A DNA stretch of 13,069 bases. It comes from CAZWVM01 sp964637705. Lineage in GTDB: Bacteria > UBA8481. Below the pieces are notes generated by a model. That model did not search any database and was not told the DNA's origin. It saw nothing but the letters and a program-made list of their open reading frames with translations. Where the stretch lies: positions 1 to 13,069 of the forward strand of contig CAZWVM010000099.1 in assembly GCA_964637705.1 (NCBI GenBank), given 5' to 3'. How positions within the stretch are numbered: the first letter of the stretch is position 1; each line of letters starts with the position of its first letter. Positions 1 to 6,325 of the stretch are shown one piece after another. The position numbers were made by a program, and so were the translations under genes.

Positions 1-1059
1 CTCACCTTCGGCTTCGCGCGCCGCTTCGCCACCTACAAGCGGGGCAACCTCATCTTCCAGGACCTCGACCGGCTCGCCGCGATCCTCAACAGCGAGGAGC
101 GTCCCGTGCAGATCATCTTCGCGGGCAAGGCTCACCCGGCGGACAACAACGGCAAGGAGTTCATCAAGCGGATCGTCCAGGTCTCGCGCGACCCGCGCTT
201 CCGCAATCGCATTCTCTTCGTCGAGGACTACGACATTCACATCGCGCGCTACCTCGTGCAGGGCGTCGATGTCTGGCTCAACAACCCGCGTCGGCCCCTG
301 GAGGCGTGCGGGACGAGCGGCATGAAGGCCGCGGCCAACGGCGCGCCCAACTGCTCGGTGCTGGACGGCTGGTGGGACGAGGCCTATCGCCCGGAAAACG
401 GCTGGGCGATCGGCAGCGGCGAGGAGTATACCGACGAGGGCTACGCGGATCTCATGGAGGGTCGCCATATCTACGACCTTCTGGAGAAGGAGATCGTGCC
501 GCTCTTCTACCGCCGCGGCGCCGACGACCTCCCCCGCGAGTGGATCCAGATGATGAAGGCGGGGTTGTCCCAGATCTGCCCGGTCTTCAACACGCATCGC
601 ATGGTCGAGGATTACATGACGATGTTCTACAACCCGGCCGCCTCGATCGCCCTGCGTCTCAAGGGCGAGGAATACAAGGGCGCCCGCGATCTCGCCTCGT
701 GGAAGTCGCACCTGGCCACGGAATGGAACGGCGTCTCGATCGTCTCCGTCGAAACCAACGCGGGTCGCGAGGTCAAGGTGAACGCGACGCTCGAGGTCAA
801 CGCCCGGATCGCACTCGGCCGCCTCAAGCCCGGCGACCTCAACGTCGAGGCCTACTACGGGCGTCTCAACGCGGAAGGGGAGATCGACCAGAGCGCGTCG
901 CTGGCGCTGTCCCCCCGCGAGGAGCGGGACGGAACGGCGCTCTACGTCGGCACGATCCCCTTGAAGGCGGTCGGTCGTTTCGGGCTCGCCGTGCGCGTCA
1001 TGCCGCGCCACGAGCTGAACGTCAATCCCCTGCACTCGGGCATCGTCAAGTGGGGGTGA
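1..1059 (+). CDS. glgP: Alpha-glucan phosphorylase, C-terminal part (5' truncated by window edge)
   Basis: This is the last 352 residues of a glycosyltransferase family 35 alpha-glucan phosphorylase. The enzyme releases glucose-1-phosphate from glycogen or maltodextrin by phosphorolysis in the cytoplasm. The frame is open from base 1 and begins with LTFGFARRFATYKRGNLIF, typical of the short bacterial TIGR02094-type enzymes. FAGKAHPAD and the GTSGMKAAANG block follow; the Lys of SGMK (codon 325-327) matches the lysine that holds pyridoxal phosphate in this family. The LDGWWDEAY and NGWAIG segments are also family-typical. The C-terminal 120 or so residues look like the beta-rich tail of this subgroup and end in HSGIVKWG. 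The first ATG inside the window (106) is internal, not the start. The next gene converges on it. Family assignment is firm; the substrate (glycogen or shorter glucans) is not decided by this fragment. Confidence 0.95.
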   Translation, partial: LTFGFARRFATYKRGNLIFQDLDRLAAILNSEERPVQIIFAGKAHPADNNGKEFIKRIVQVSRDPRFRNRILFVEDYDIHIARYLVQGVDVWLNNPRRPLEACGTSGMKAAANGAPNCSVLDGWWDEAYRPENGWAIGSGEEYTDEGYADLMEGRHIYDLLEKEIVPLFYRRGADDLPREWIQMMKAGLSQICPVFNTHRMVEDYMTMFYNPAASIALRLKGEEYKGARDLASWKSHLATEWNGVSIVSVETNAGREVKVNATLEVNARIALGRLKPGDLNVEAYYGRLNAEGEIDQSASLALSPREERDGTALYVGTIPLKAVGRFGLAVRVMPRHELNVNPLHSGIVKWG

Positions 1060-1134
1060 CGGCGTTCAATCCCCTTTTCATGGTTCGTTGAGGATTTCCG
1101 GCAGTCGGCGGCCGCAGGCTTCGAAGGGAAATGA

Positions 1135-1431
1135 CTACTTGATGATTTCCCGGATCTTCTGCTCCACGATCTTGGCGTGGATCGAGGCCACCGGTTCCTC
1201 CGGGATCGCCTCCACCAGGTAGCTGTCGCCCGACGGTTCCACGGAGGTCACCTTGATCGCGGTCTGGATCCGGGGGACGTTGGTCGAGAGTTGGAGCCGT
1301 GAGTGGTTCTCGATGGGGTCGAGCGCGTAGATCTCGAGGTAGCCCTTGTCGCTGATGTTGGCCAGCTTGCAGGGAATGCGATCCCCCAGGTGCGAAATCA
1401 GAACCCCGTTGATATCCAGTAGCTGCGTCAT
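1135..1431 (-). CDS. Small 98-aa protein, weakly PilZ-like
   Basis: A 98-residue cytoplasmic protein with no signal peptide or membrane segment. Its middle, RIPCKLANISDKGYLEIYA, has the spacing of the beta strands and the N-x-S-x-x-G turn seen in PilZ domains. Two later beta-like stretches and a C-terminal helix (SIHAKIVEQKIREIIK) follow. The second arginine of the RxxxR motif that binds c-di-GMP is absent, so nucleotide binding is not supported. The start is the ATG complementary to 1429-1431; no clear ribosome binding site precedes it. The gene converges with glgP (75-bp gap) and diverges from tadA, so it is a single-gene unit. That it is a real gene rests on amino-acid composition, isolation in its own slot between two sound genes, and the lack of any competing frame. 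PilZ-like is a tentative structural guess. Confidence 0.72.
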   Translation of the reverse strand: MTQLLDINGVLISHLGDRIPCKLANISDKGYLEIYALDPIENHSRLQLSTNVPRIQTAIKVTSVEPSGDSYLVEAIPEEPVASIHAKIVEQKIREIIK

Positions 1432-1501
1432 AAGATGGCCGTTGTCTAGTAGTGTATCGGAATTTCGGGCGAAATGCTTGAGAACGCATGAGGTGGTGAG
1501 G
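1432..1501. promoter_or_regulatory. Divergent intergenic region, promoters expected
   Basis: This 70-bp gap separates the minus-strand small gene from tadA on the plus strand and is clearly more AT-rich than its surroundings. It must hold a promoter for the small gene and probably one for the tadA-der-plsY-gpsA operon. On the minus strand TACACT (complement of 1451-1456) could be a -10 box, but no convincing -35 lies 16-18 bp upstream. On the plus strand I see no good box pair. The tadA ribosome binding site AGGTGG (1491-1496) lies at its right end. Confidence 0.35.
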
Positions 1502-1975
1502 GTGTCGGACGAGGATTACATGGGAGAGGCGCTCGATGAGGCGCGCGCGGCGGCGGCGGCGGGCGAGGTTCCGATCGGTGCAGTTTTGGTCTGCAACGAC
1601 CGCGTTCTCAGCCGCGGCCGGAACGAGACGATTCGCGCCAACGACCCGACGGCCCATGCCGAGGTTCTCGCGGTCCGCCGCGCCGCCGCGGCCCTGGGGA
1701 ATTACCGCCTTTCCGGCACGACGCTCTTCACCACGCTCGAACCCTGCGCCATGTGCGCCGGGGCCCTCGTCTGGGCCCGCGTCGCTCGCGTCGTCATCGG
1801 GGCGCGCGACCCGAAGGCCGGGGCCGCCGGATCGGTGCTCGGCGTGATTCCCCACCCGAAGCTCAATCACCGCCCCGAGGTCGTCTTCGGGGTGCGAGAG
1901 TCGGAATGCGCGGAACTCCTCACCGCCTTCTTCGAGGAGCGGCGGCGGATCGCCGCGGCGGAGGCACCCCGGTGA
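1502..1975 (+). CDS. tadA: tRNA-specific adenosine deaminase TadA
   Basis: A 157-aa zinc-dependent deaminase that converts adenosine 34 of tRNA-Arg(ACG) to inosine, letting one tRNA read several CGN codons. The cytidine/deoxycytidylate deaminase fold motifs are intact: H52-A-E54 (zinc ligand and proton-shuttle glutamate) and P-C82-A-M-C85 (two zinc ligands). The opening residues SDEDYM, then EALDEARAAAAAGEVPIGAVLV, align with the usual TadA N-terminus. I therefore chose GTG at 1502, which has AGGTGG five bases upstream; the frame is open further left but carries unrelated sequence. Two nearby in-frame GTG codons (1493, 1496) fall inside that ribosome binding site. The stop overlaps the start of der by 4 bp (GTGA), so the two are translationally coupled. 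The acidic N-terminus and full length argue for TadA rather than a guanine or cytosine deaminase relative. Confidence 0.93.
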   Translation: MSDEDYMGEALDEARAAAAAGEVPIGAVLVCNDRVLSRGRNETIRANDPTAHAEVLAVRRAAAALGNYRLSGTTLFTTLEPCAMCAGALVWARVARVVIGARDPKAGAAGSVLGVIPHPKLNHRPEVVFGVRESECAELLTAFFEERRRIAAAEAPR

Positions 1976-3234
1976 AGACGGTCGCGATCATCGGCCGGCC
2001 GAACGTCGGCAAGTCCCGGCTCTTCAATCGCATCATCGGCCGGCGCAGTTCAATCGTCGACGACCGGCCCGGCGTGACGCGAGACCGGATCGAGCACGTC
2101 GCGGATCACCGCGGCCGCGCGATCCGCTGGATCGACACGGGGGGCATCGGCCTGGAGGATGACTTCGGCGCGATGATCTCCCTGCAGACCGACGTCGCCA
2201 TCGCGGCCGCGAACGCGCTCATCCTCGTCGTCGACGGCCGCGAGGGACTGGCGCCCCTGGACGCGGAGATCGCGCGGAAGGTGCGCGGGCGCAAGCCCGT
2301 CCTCGTCGCCGTCAACAAGTGCGATCGCGTCCAGGACGACCTCAACTGGACCGACTTCGCCGTTCTGGGTTTCGAGGAGATCATGCCGGTCTCCGCCGAG
2401 CATGGACGCGGCGTGGGGGACCTCGCCGAGCGGGCGGTCGAATTGACCGGCGAGGACGAAGACGAGGAGACGGGCGTGCCCGTGACGAAGGTCGCGATCG
2501 TCGGCCGCCCGAACGTCGGCAAGTCCTCCCTCCTCAACGCCATCCTGGGCCAGGATCGGGTCATCGTCTCCGACATACCCGGGACCACGCGCGACGCGGT
2601 CGAAGCGGCGGTGGAACTGCCGCAGGGCCGGATCGCGATCGTCGACACCGCCGGGATCCGCAAGAAGCGCACGCACTACACGCGCCTCGAGAGCGTGATG
2701 GTGGGGCGCAGCCGCAAGGCGGTCGAGAGTTCCGACGTCACGGTCGTCGTCGCCGACGCGGCGGAGGGGATGCTCGAGCAGGACGTCCGCCTGGTGGCTG
2801 CCGTGCTCGCCTTCGGTCGCGGCTGCGTGCTCGCCCTCAACAAGTGGGATATTGTCGATGAGAAGAACTTCGACGCGAAGGTCAAGACGATCCGGCGGTT
2901 GCTGGGCTCGGAGGCGCACGTGCCCATCGTATCGATCTCGGCCCTGAAGAGGTTGCGCGTGAGGCGACTGCTGGAAGTGGCGCTGAAGGTCGGAGAGAAC
3001 GCCCGGCGGCACATCGCCACGCCCGAACTGAACCGCATCCTCTCCGAGACCGCCCAGCGCGCGCCGCGCGGCATCCGCTTCAAGTACGGCATCCAGCGAT
3101 CCGTCGCGCCCCCGTCGTTCCTGGTCTTCGGCGCCGCGAAGCCGCCGCGGAGTCTGGAACTCTTCCTGCGCTCGGCCCTGCGCGCGAGCGGCGGATACGA
3201 CGGTGTGCCGATCGTCGTGGAGTTCATGCGATGA
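1972..3234 (+). CDS. der: Ribosome assembly GTPase Der (EngA)
   Basis: A 420-aa double GTPase needed for maturation of the 50S ribosomal subunit. Two complete G domains are in tandem. The first has the P-loop GRPNVGKS (8-15), switch DTGGIG and NKCD (115-118). The second has GRPNVGKS (178-185), DTAGIR and NKWD (290-293), with an SA-type G5 in each. The acidic linker EDEDEE lies between them. The C-terminal KH-like domain (about 345-420) ends in GYDGVPIVVEFMR, the usual Der ending, but its core is divergent from the common KIYYATQ form and a little short, which explains the modest total length. Translation starts at GTG 1972, with GGAGG at 1960-1964, overlapping the tadA stop. Its own stop overlaps the plsY start by 4 bp (ATGA). 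Identification is secure. Confidence 0.97.
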   Translation: MKTVAIIGRPNVGKSRLFNRIIGRRSSIVDDRPGVTRDRIEHVADHRGRAIRWIDTGGIGLEDDFGAMISLQTDVAIAAANALILVVDGREGLAPLDAEIARKVRGRKPVLVAVNKCDRVQDDLNWTDFAVLGFEEIMPVSAEHGRGVGDLAERAVELTGEDEDEETGVPVTKVAIVGRPNVGKSSLLNAILGQDRVIVSDIPGTTRDAVEAAVELPQGRIAIVDTAGIRKKRTHYTRLESVMVGRSRKAVESSDVTVVVADAAEGMLEQDVRLVAAVLAFGRGCVLALNKWDIVDEKNFDAKVKTIRRLLGSEAHVPIVSISALKRLRVRRLLEVALKVGENARRHIATPELNRILSETAQRAPRGIRFKYGIQRSVAPPSFLVFGAAKPPRSLELFLRSALRASGGYDGVPIVVEFMR

Positions 3235-3908
3235 TGGAGAATGTCTTCACCTACGCCGCGGCCTGCCTGACCGGGTATCTCTTCGGCAGCGTGCCCTTCG
3301 CCTACGTCCTGGCGCGCCGCCGGCTCGGTATCGACATCCGCGAGCACGGGAGCGGCAACGTCGGCGCCACCAACCTCTGGCGCGTCGGCGGCTCAAGGCT
3401 CGGCGGCCTCTGCTTCGCCCTCGACGTCTTCAAGGGTTTCCTCCCGGTCGTCATCCTGCAATATGCGGCCTTCGAGCGCGCGGCGATCGCCGCGGCGGTC
3501 TGCGCCGTGATCGGGCACGTCTACCCGGTCTGGCTCAAGGGCTCCGGGGGCAAGGGCGTGGCCACGGCGACCGGCGCCTTCCTCGCGCTCGCACCCGCCC
3601 CGCTCTTCTACGCCGTCCTCATCTTTTTCGTCGTCGGCCCCTTGGCGACGCGCACCGTGTCCGCGGGTTCCGTCACGGCCGCGGCGGTGCTCATCCTCCT
3701 CTCCTGGGGCTACGCCTCCCGCGACGTCGCGGTCGTGGCGACGCTCGTCGGCATTCTCACGATCGTGCGCCATCGCTCGAACCTCAAGCGTCTCTACCAC
3801 GGAACCGAGTCGAGGATCTGGGGCGGGATGTCCTTCCCGGGGGAGGACAATACCGGGCCTCCGGCGGACAAACCGGGAGCGACGGTGGAAACGAAGGGCG
3901 GTGAATGA
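3231..3908 (+). CDS. plsY: Acyl-phosphate:glycerol-3-phosphate acyltransferase PlsY
   Basis: A 225-aa inner-membrane enzyme that moves an acyl group from acyl-phosphate to the sn-1 position of glycerol-3-phosphate, giving lysophosphatidic acid, the first committed step of phospholipid synthesis. All three cytoplasmic signature motifs are present: GSGNVGATN (40-48), GGKGVAT (about 106-112) and RHRSNLKRLYHGTES (180-194). Hydrophobic segments between them fit the usual five membrane helices. A hydrophilic tail of about 30 residues, rich in Gly, Pro and Lys, follows the last motif; it is longer than common and probably disordered. The start ATG at 3231 overlaps the der stop. A second ATG follows immediately, so the start is uncertain by one codon. 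The product would use the glycerol-3-phosphate made by the next gene. Confidence 0.95.
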   Translation: MMENVFTYAAACLTGYLFGSVPFAYVLARRRLGIDIREHGSGNVGATNLWRVGGSRLGGLCFALDVFKGFLPVVILQYAAFERAAIAAAVCAVIGHVYPVWLKGSGGKGVATATGAFLALAPAPLFYAVLIFFVVGPLATRTVSAGSVTAAAVLILLSWGYASRDVAVVATLVGILTIVRHRSNLKRLYHGTESRIWGGMSFPGEDNTGPPADKPGATVETKGGE

Positions 3909-3912
3909 GGTC

Positions 3913-4911
3913 ATGGTGAAGATCGCGGTGCTGGGGGCCGGGGGATGGGGAACCGCTCTCGCCGCCCTTTGGCGGCGGGCCGGCCGCGACGTCTCGCTCT
4001 GGTCCCCCTTCGTCGAGGAGATCGAGGCGCTTGCGGGGGACGGCGAGAACCGGCGGTATCTCCCGGGCGTGAGGTTGCCGGAGGGAATCCGGTTCTCGAC
4101 GGATCACGCGGAGGCGCTCGCGGGAGCGCGCTTCGCCGTTTTCGCCGTGCCGTCGAAATACATGGGAGAGATCGCCTCGCGCGTCGCGCCGGCGCTCGGG
4201 CCCGGCGTCGTCGCCGTCTCCGCGGCCAAGGGTCTCGTTGCCGGCGCCGTTCCTCCCCCGATGCGAATGAGCCAGGTGCTCGCCGGGACGCTGGGCGCGC
4301 GGGGCTACGGCGTGGCCGCGATCTCGGGACCGAGCCACGCCGAGGAGGCGGGGCGCGGGCTTCCCACCACGGTCGTCGTGGCGGGTGACGCTGCGGAGGA
4401 GGCGCGCGATACCCTCGCGACCTCCTCTTTCCGCGTCTACACCTCTCCCGATCTCGTCGGGGTGGAACTCGGCGGCACGCTCAAGAATCCGATCGCCATC
4501 GCGGCCGGGCTCTCGGCGGGGCTGGGCGCGGGCGACAACGCGATGGGCGCGCTCGTCACGCGCGGCATCGCGGAGATCACGCGACTCGGCGTCGCGGCGG
4601 GCGCCGAGGAGAGAACTTTCGCGGGTCTCTCCGGCATCGGCGATCTCGTCGCGACCTGCGTCAGTCGCCATTCCCGGAATCGCCGGGTCGGGTTCGAGGT
4701 GGCGCAGGGAAGGAAACTCGCGGAGGTCCTCTCGTCTTTGGGCATGGTGGCGGAGGGCGTCGAGACCGCGCGCATCGCCTCCGCCTGGGCCCGGTCGATC
4801 GGCGTCGAGACGCCGATCATATCGGCCGTGGCCGCCGTCCTCTTCGAGGAGGCGCAACCCGCCGAGGAGTTGAAGAAACTGATGACGAGAACGCTCAAGG
4901 ACGAGTTCTGA
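3913..4911 (+). CDS. gpsA: NAD(P)-dependent glycerol-3-phosphate dehydrogenase GpsA
   Basis: A 332-aa cytoplasmic enzyme that reduces dihydroxyacetone phosphate to sn-glycerol-3-phosphate, the backbone precursor of phospholipids. The Rossmann glycine motif is G8-A-G10-G11-W-G13 at the N-terminus. The catalytic region has LKNPIAIAAG with the expected active-site lysine at 191. It is followed by GDNAMGALVTRGIAEITRLG and LSGIGDLVATCVSRHSRNRRVG, the conserved substrate-binding stretch. Length is typical. I chose ATG 3913 because GGTGA (3900-3904) lies upstream at good spacing and the protein then opens MVKIAVLG. GTG 3901 is a possible alternative that would overlap plsY by 8 bp and add four residues. 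It is probably the last gene of the tadA-der-plsY-gpsA operon, as a repeat block and a new promoter follow. Confidence 0.96.
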   Translation: MVKIAVLGAGGWGTALAALWRRAGRDVSLWSPFVEEIEALAGDGENRRYLPGVRLPEGIRFSTDHAEALAGARFAVFAVPSKYMGEIASRVAPALGPGVVAVSAAKGLVAGAVPPPMRMSQVLAGTLGARGYGVAAISGPSHAEEAGRGLPTTVVVAGDAAEEARDTLATSSFRVYTSPDLVGVELGGTLKNPIAIAAGLSAGLGAGDNAMGALVTRGIAEITRLGVAAGAEERTFAGLSGIGDLVATCVSRHSRNRRVGFEVAQGRKLAEVLSSLGMVAEGVETARIASAWARSIGVETPIISAVAAVLFEEAQPAEELKKLMTRTLKDEF

Positions 4912-4922
4912 CGGAAGGTGAC

Positions 4923-5028
4923 GGGAGAGGAGATAGGAGCCGGGAGCGAGGCCGGGCGGGATCCAGTGACTCGCCTCCCGGGAGCGCCTCGGCGGCCTCC
5001 TAACTCCTGACTCCTCACTCCTAACTTT
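4923..5028. repeat. Imperfect inverted repeat of GGAG / CTCC seven-base units
   Basis: Between gpsA and the HU promoter, the left arm carries GGAG at 4924, 4929, 4936 and 4943, the last three seven bases apart. The right arm carries CTCC units spaced seven bases apart (ending 5007, 5014, 5021). The arms are imperfectly complementary and could fold into a long stem. Between them lies the perfect 10-bp palindrome CTCCCGGGAG (4975-4984). The right arm is followed by CTTTTGATTT, so the whole could end gpsA transcription, though the T-run is short. I infer folding by eye only. Confidence 0.5.
5001..5028 (+). repeat. Tandem heptamer repeat, four units of T-N-A-C-T-C-C
   Basis: Four adjacent seven-base units: TAACTCC (5001-5007), TGACTCC (5008-5014), TCACTCC (5015-5021) and the decayed TAACTTT (5022-5028). 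Only the second base varies in the first three. Read on the other strand the array encodes the LGVRSQ-type peptide often seen in spurious ORF calls made from such repeats in many bacterial genomes; no real protein is implied. Confidence 0.8.
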
Positions 5029-5032
5029 TGAT

Positions 5033-5061
5033 TTGACAGCATCTTTCGAGAAAGCTATAAA
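5033..5061 (+). promoter_or_regulatory. Strong sigma70-type promoter for the HU gene
   Basis: TTGACA (5033-5038), a 17-bp spacer and TATAAA (5056-5061) match the housekeeping consensus in 11 of 12 positions at ideal spacing. In this GC-rich sequence such a match is unlikely by chance. Transcription would start near 5068, only about 11 bases before the GTG start, so the Shine-Dalgarno sequence GGGAGGAG (5067-5074) would sit at the very 5' end of the mRNA. Confidence 0.88.
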
Positions 5062-5078
5062 GCGGTGGGAGGAGAAGC

Positions 5079-5366
5079 GTGAACAAGGCTGAATTGGTTG
5101 ACAGAGTCGGTGAGAAAACCGGACTTCCGCGTCGGGTCGCCCGCCAGGCGGTCGAGTCGTTCGTGGCGGCCGTCAAGCGCAGCCTCCAGGGCGGCGAGGA
5201 CGTCCACATCGTCGGCTTCGGCACCTTCAAGGTGCTCTCCCGCGCCCCCCGGCGCGGCCGCAATCCGCGCACCGGCCAGGTGATCAACGTTCCGGCCAAG
5301 AAGGCCGTGAAGTTCTCACCGGGCAAGGATTTCAAGGAGCGCATCGCCGTCACCGGCAAGAACTGA
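5079..5366 (+). CDS. HU/IHF-family nucleoid DNA-binding protein
   Basis: A 95-aa histone-like protein that binds and bends DNA as a dimer and shapes the nucleoid. It shows the full family pattern: an N-terminal helical dimerisation part (NKAELVDRVGEKTGL), then VGFGTFKV, then the DNA-clasping arm RAPRRGRNPRTGQ with the proline that inserts between base pairs (RNPRTG), and INVPAKKAVKFSPGKDFKE. Start is GTG 5079 with GGAGG at 5068-5072. The sequence does not let me choose between HU and IHF-alpha, so I give no symbol. It begins a new transcription unit under a near-consensus promoter, in keeping with high expression. merR follows after 17 bases and is probably on the same transcript. Confidence 0.95.
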   Translation: MNKAELVDRVGEKTGLPRRVARQAVESFVAAVKRSLQGGEDVHIVGFGTFKVLSRAPRRGRNPRTGQVINVPAKKAVKFSPGKDFKERIAVTGKN

Positions 5367-5383
5367 TTTCGTTCGCGGTGGCA

Positions 5384-5722
5384 ATGAAAACCCTGCCGGC
5401 GGACAAGCTCTATTTCACCATCGGCGAGATCTCGCAGATCGCCGGCGTGAAACCGCACGTGCTCCGCTATTGGGAGCAGGAGTTTCCCTCCCTTTCTCCG
5501 CGCAAGGACGAATCGGGACGGCGCATATACCGTCGGCACGACGTCGACGTGGTGATGAAGATCCGTCGCCTCCTTCACGACGAGAAGTTCACGATCGCGG
5601 GCGCGCGCCGCGCGTTGATGGCGGAGAACCTCGATCCGCCGGATCCCGCGACGGCGGAGTCGGTGAAGGAGGAGTTGCGCGTGATTTTAGCCCTTCTAAA
5701 GGGCAAGGATGACGCGGTATAA
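5384..5722 (+). CDS. Small MerR-family transcriptional regulator
   Basis: A 112-aa regulator consisting of a MerR winged helix-turn-helix (about residues 9-75: YFTIGEISQIAGVKPHVLRYW, then RIYRRHDVDVVMKIRRLL) and a short C-terminal helix. There is no effector-binding domain, as in the small MerR proteins next to HU/IHF genes in other bacteria. I see no cysteine cluster for metal sensing. DNA targets and signal are unknown. The start is ATG 5384; GTG 5378 is an in-frame alternative, and neither has a strong ribosome binding site, which suggests translation coupled to the HU gene. Its stop codon lies within the tRNA promoter. Confidence 0.9.
   Translation: MKTLPADKLYFTIGEISQIAGVKPHVLRYWEQEFPSLSPRKDESGRRIYRRHDVDVVMKIRRLLHDEKFTIAGARRALMAENLDPPDPATAESVKEELRVILALLKGKDDAV
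5686..5704 (+). repeat. Two overlapping, mutually exclusive small inverted repeats
   Basis: At the end of merR, GCCCTT (5690-5695) and AAGGGC (5699-5704) form a perfect 6-bp stem with a 3-base loop. TTTAG (5686-5690) and CTAAA (5696-5700) form a competing 5-bp stem. No T-run follows, so it is not a standard terminator. It overlaps the expected -35 region of the tRNA promoter and could be a protein-binding site or a processing hairpin; both are guesses. Confidence 0.4.
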
Positions 5723-5723
5723 T
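5694..5723 (+). promoter_or_regulatory. Promoter for tRNA-Pro
   Basis: A perfect TATAAT (5718-5723) ends 13 bases before the tRNA. The best -35 is TTCTAA (5694-5699), 18 bp upstream, a poor match. Start of transcription would be near 5730, giving a short leader for RNase P to remove. The box overlaps the merR stop codon (TAA 5720-5722). Confidence 0.65.
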
Positions 5724-5736
5724 CCCTCCCAAGAGT

Positions 5737-5813
5737 CGGGCCGTAGCGCAGCCTGGTAGCGCACCTGAATGGGGTTCAGGGGGTCGGTGGTTCGAATCCA
5801 CTCGGCCCGACCA
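5737..5813 (+). tRNA. tRNA-Pro (anticodon GGG)
   Basis: A 77-nt tRNA with CCA encoded in the DNA (5811-5813). The acceptor stem pairs CGGGCCG with CGGCCCG, with A as discriminator base. The C1:G72 pair is the identity feature of bacterial proline tRNAs. The D arm has GCGCAGCCTGGTAGCGC, the anticodon stem is CCTGA/TCAGG around loop ATGGGGT (anticodon GGG, reading CCC and probably CCU), and the T arm has GGTTCGAATCC. There is no intron or oddity. Only 25 bases separate it from the next start codon. Confidence 0.97.
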
Positions 5814-5838
5814 TTTTGTTCTCTCGCAGGAGTCCACG

Positions 5839-6255
5839 ATGCGATCCATCCTTACCGCGATCGGCATCGTCGCCGTTCTGCTCCCCCTGAACGCGGTTCC
5901 CTCGCTCGCCCTCTCCAAGGGCCTGCTCGATCCGCTGCCGGCCCCGGTCGCCATGCCGATCGAGCGTGAAGCGGTTCGCCCCGCCGAGGTCGATATCTCC
6001 TACATCCCCGCCGTCAAGCCCATGCCCGCCAACGGCGAGCAACTCGCCGTCGAGGTCGGTTCCCAGCTGGGCCGCGTCGCCTCCTCCTGGTCCGAAGGCA
6101 CATCGCTTCCTTTCCTGGGATCTCTTGTCTCCGGCATCGTCAGGATCGGCCGACGCGCCTACGGCGTGAAGGAGACGATGCAGGATCGATATGGAGTCAC
6201 CATGCGTTCCTACGGTTCGGGAGGCGTGGCGGTCATGTATCGAAGGAGATTCTGA
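5839..6255 (+). CDS. Small exported protein of unknown function
   Basis: A 138-aa protein that I do not recognise. The N-terminus (MRSILTAIGIVAVLLPLNAVPSLA) is a clear Sec signal peptide, with probable cleavage after about residue 24. The mature part is Pro/Ala-rich at first and then has a moderately hydrophobic, glycine-containing stretch (SLPFLGSLVSGIVRIGRRAYG). It ends in a basic tail, MYRRRF; the terminal Phe recalls outer-membrane proteins, but one strand is too little to claim a barrel. ATG 5839 is preceded by AGGAG (5828-5832) at ideal spacing. It starts 25 nt after tRNA-Pro with no terminator hairpin between, so it may be read from the tRNA promoter. The M23 gene follows 70 bp later, which suggests an envelope role. 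Confidence 0.85.
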   Translation: MRSILTAIGIVAVLLPLNAVPSLALSKGLLDPLPAPVAMPIEREAVRPAEVDISYIPAVKPMPANGEQLAVEVGSQLGRVASSWSEGTSLPFLGSLVSGIVRIGRRAYGVKETMQDRYGVTMRSYGSGGVAVMYRRRF

Positions 6256-6325
6256 ACCTCCCGATTCTCCGCCCGGAATCAAATCGCTCCACTCTTCGAA
6301 AGCGGTGCCATATGCTCTTTCTGGA

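Noticed and set aside
1060..1134. Possible terminator between the converging glgP and small gene
   Set aside because: GCGGCCGC and nearby GC-rich bases can pair, but there is no T-run in either direction.
2050..3012. Minus-strand frame of 320 codons inside der
   Set aside because: It lies fully opposite the two G domains of Der; its composition is Asp/Arg/His-rich shadow sequence.
3784..4857. Minus-strand frame of 357 codons opposite gpsA
   Set aside because: GpsA motifs on the plus strand are decisive, and the antisense protein has no recognisable feature.
4960..5030. CRISPR array or insertion-sequence end
   Set aside because: The repeat unit is only seven bases with no spacers, and no transposase gene or target duplication is present.
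4437..5042. Minus-strand frame starting in the heptamer repeat (MLSNQKLGVRSQELG...)
   Set aside because: This start is the usual false product of the seven-base repeat, and the rest is antisense to gpsA.
6256..6325. Separate promoter for the M23 gene
   Set aside because: TATGCT (6311-6316) is a partial -10 match, but nothing like a -35 lies at proper distance.
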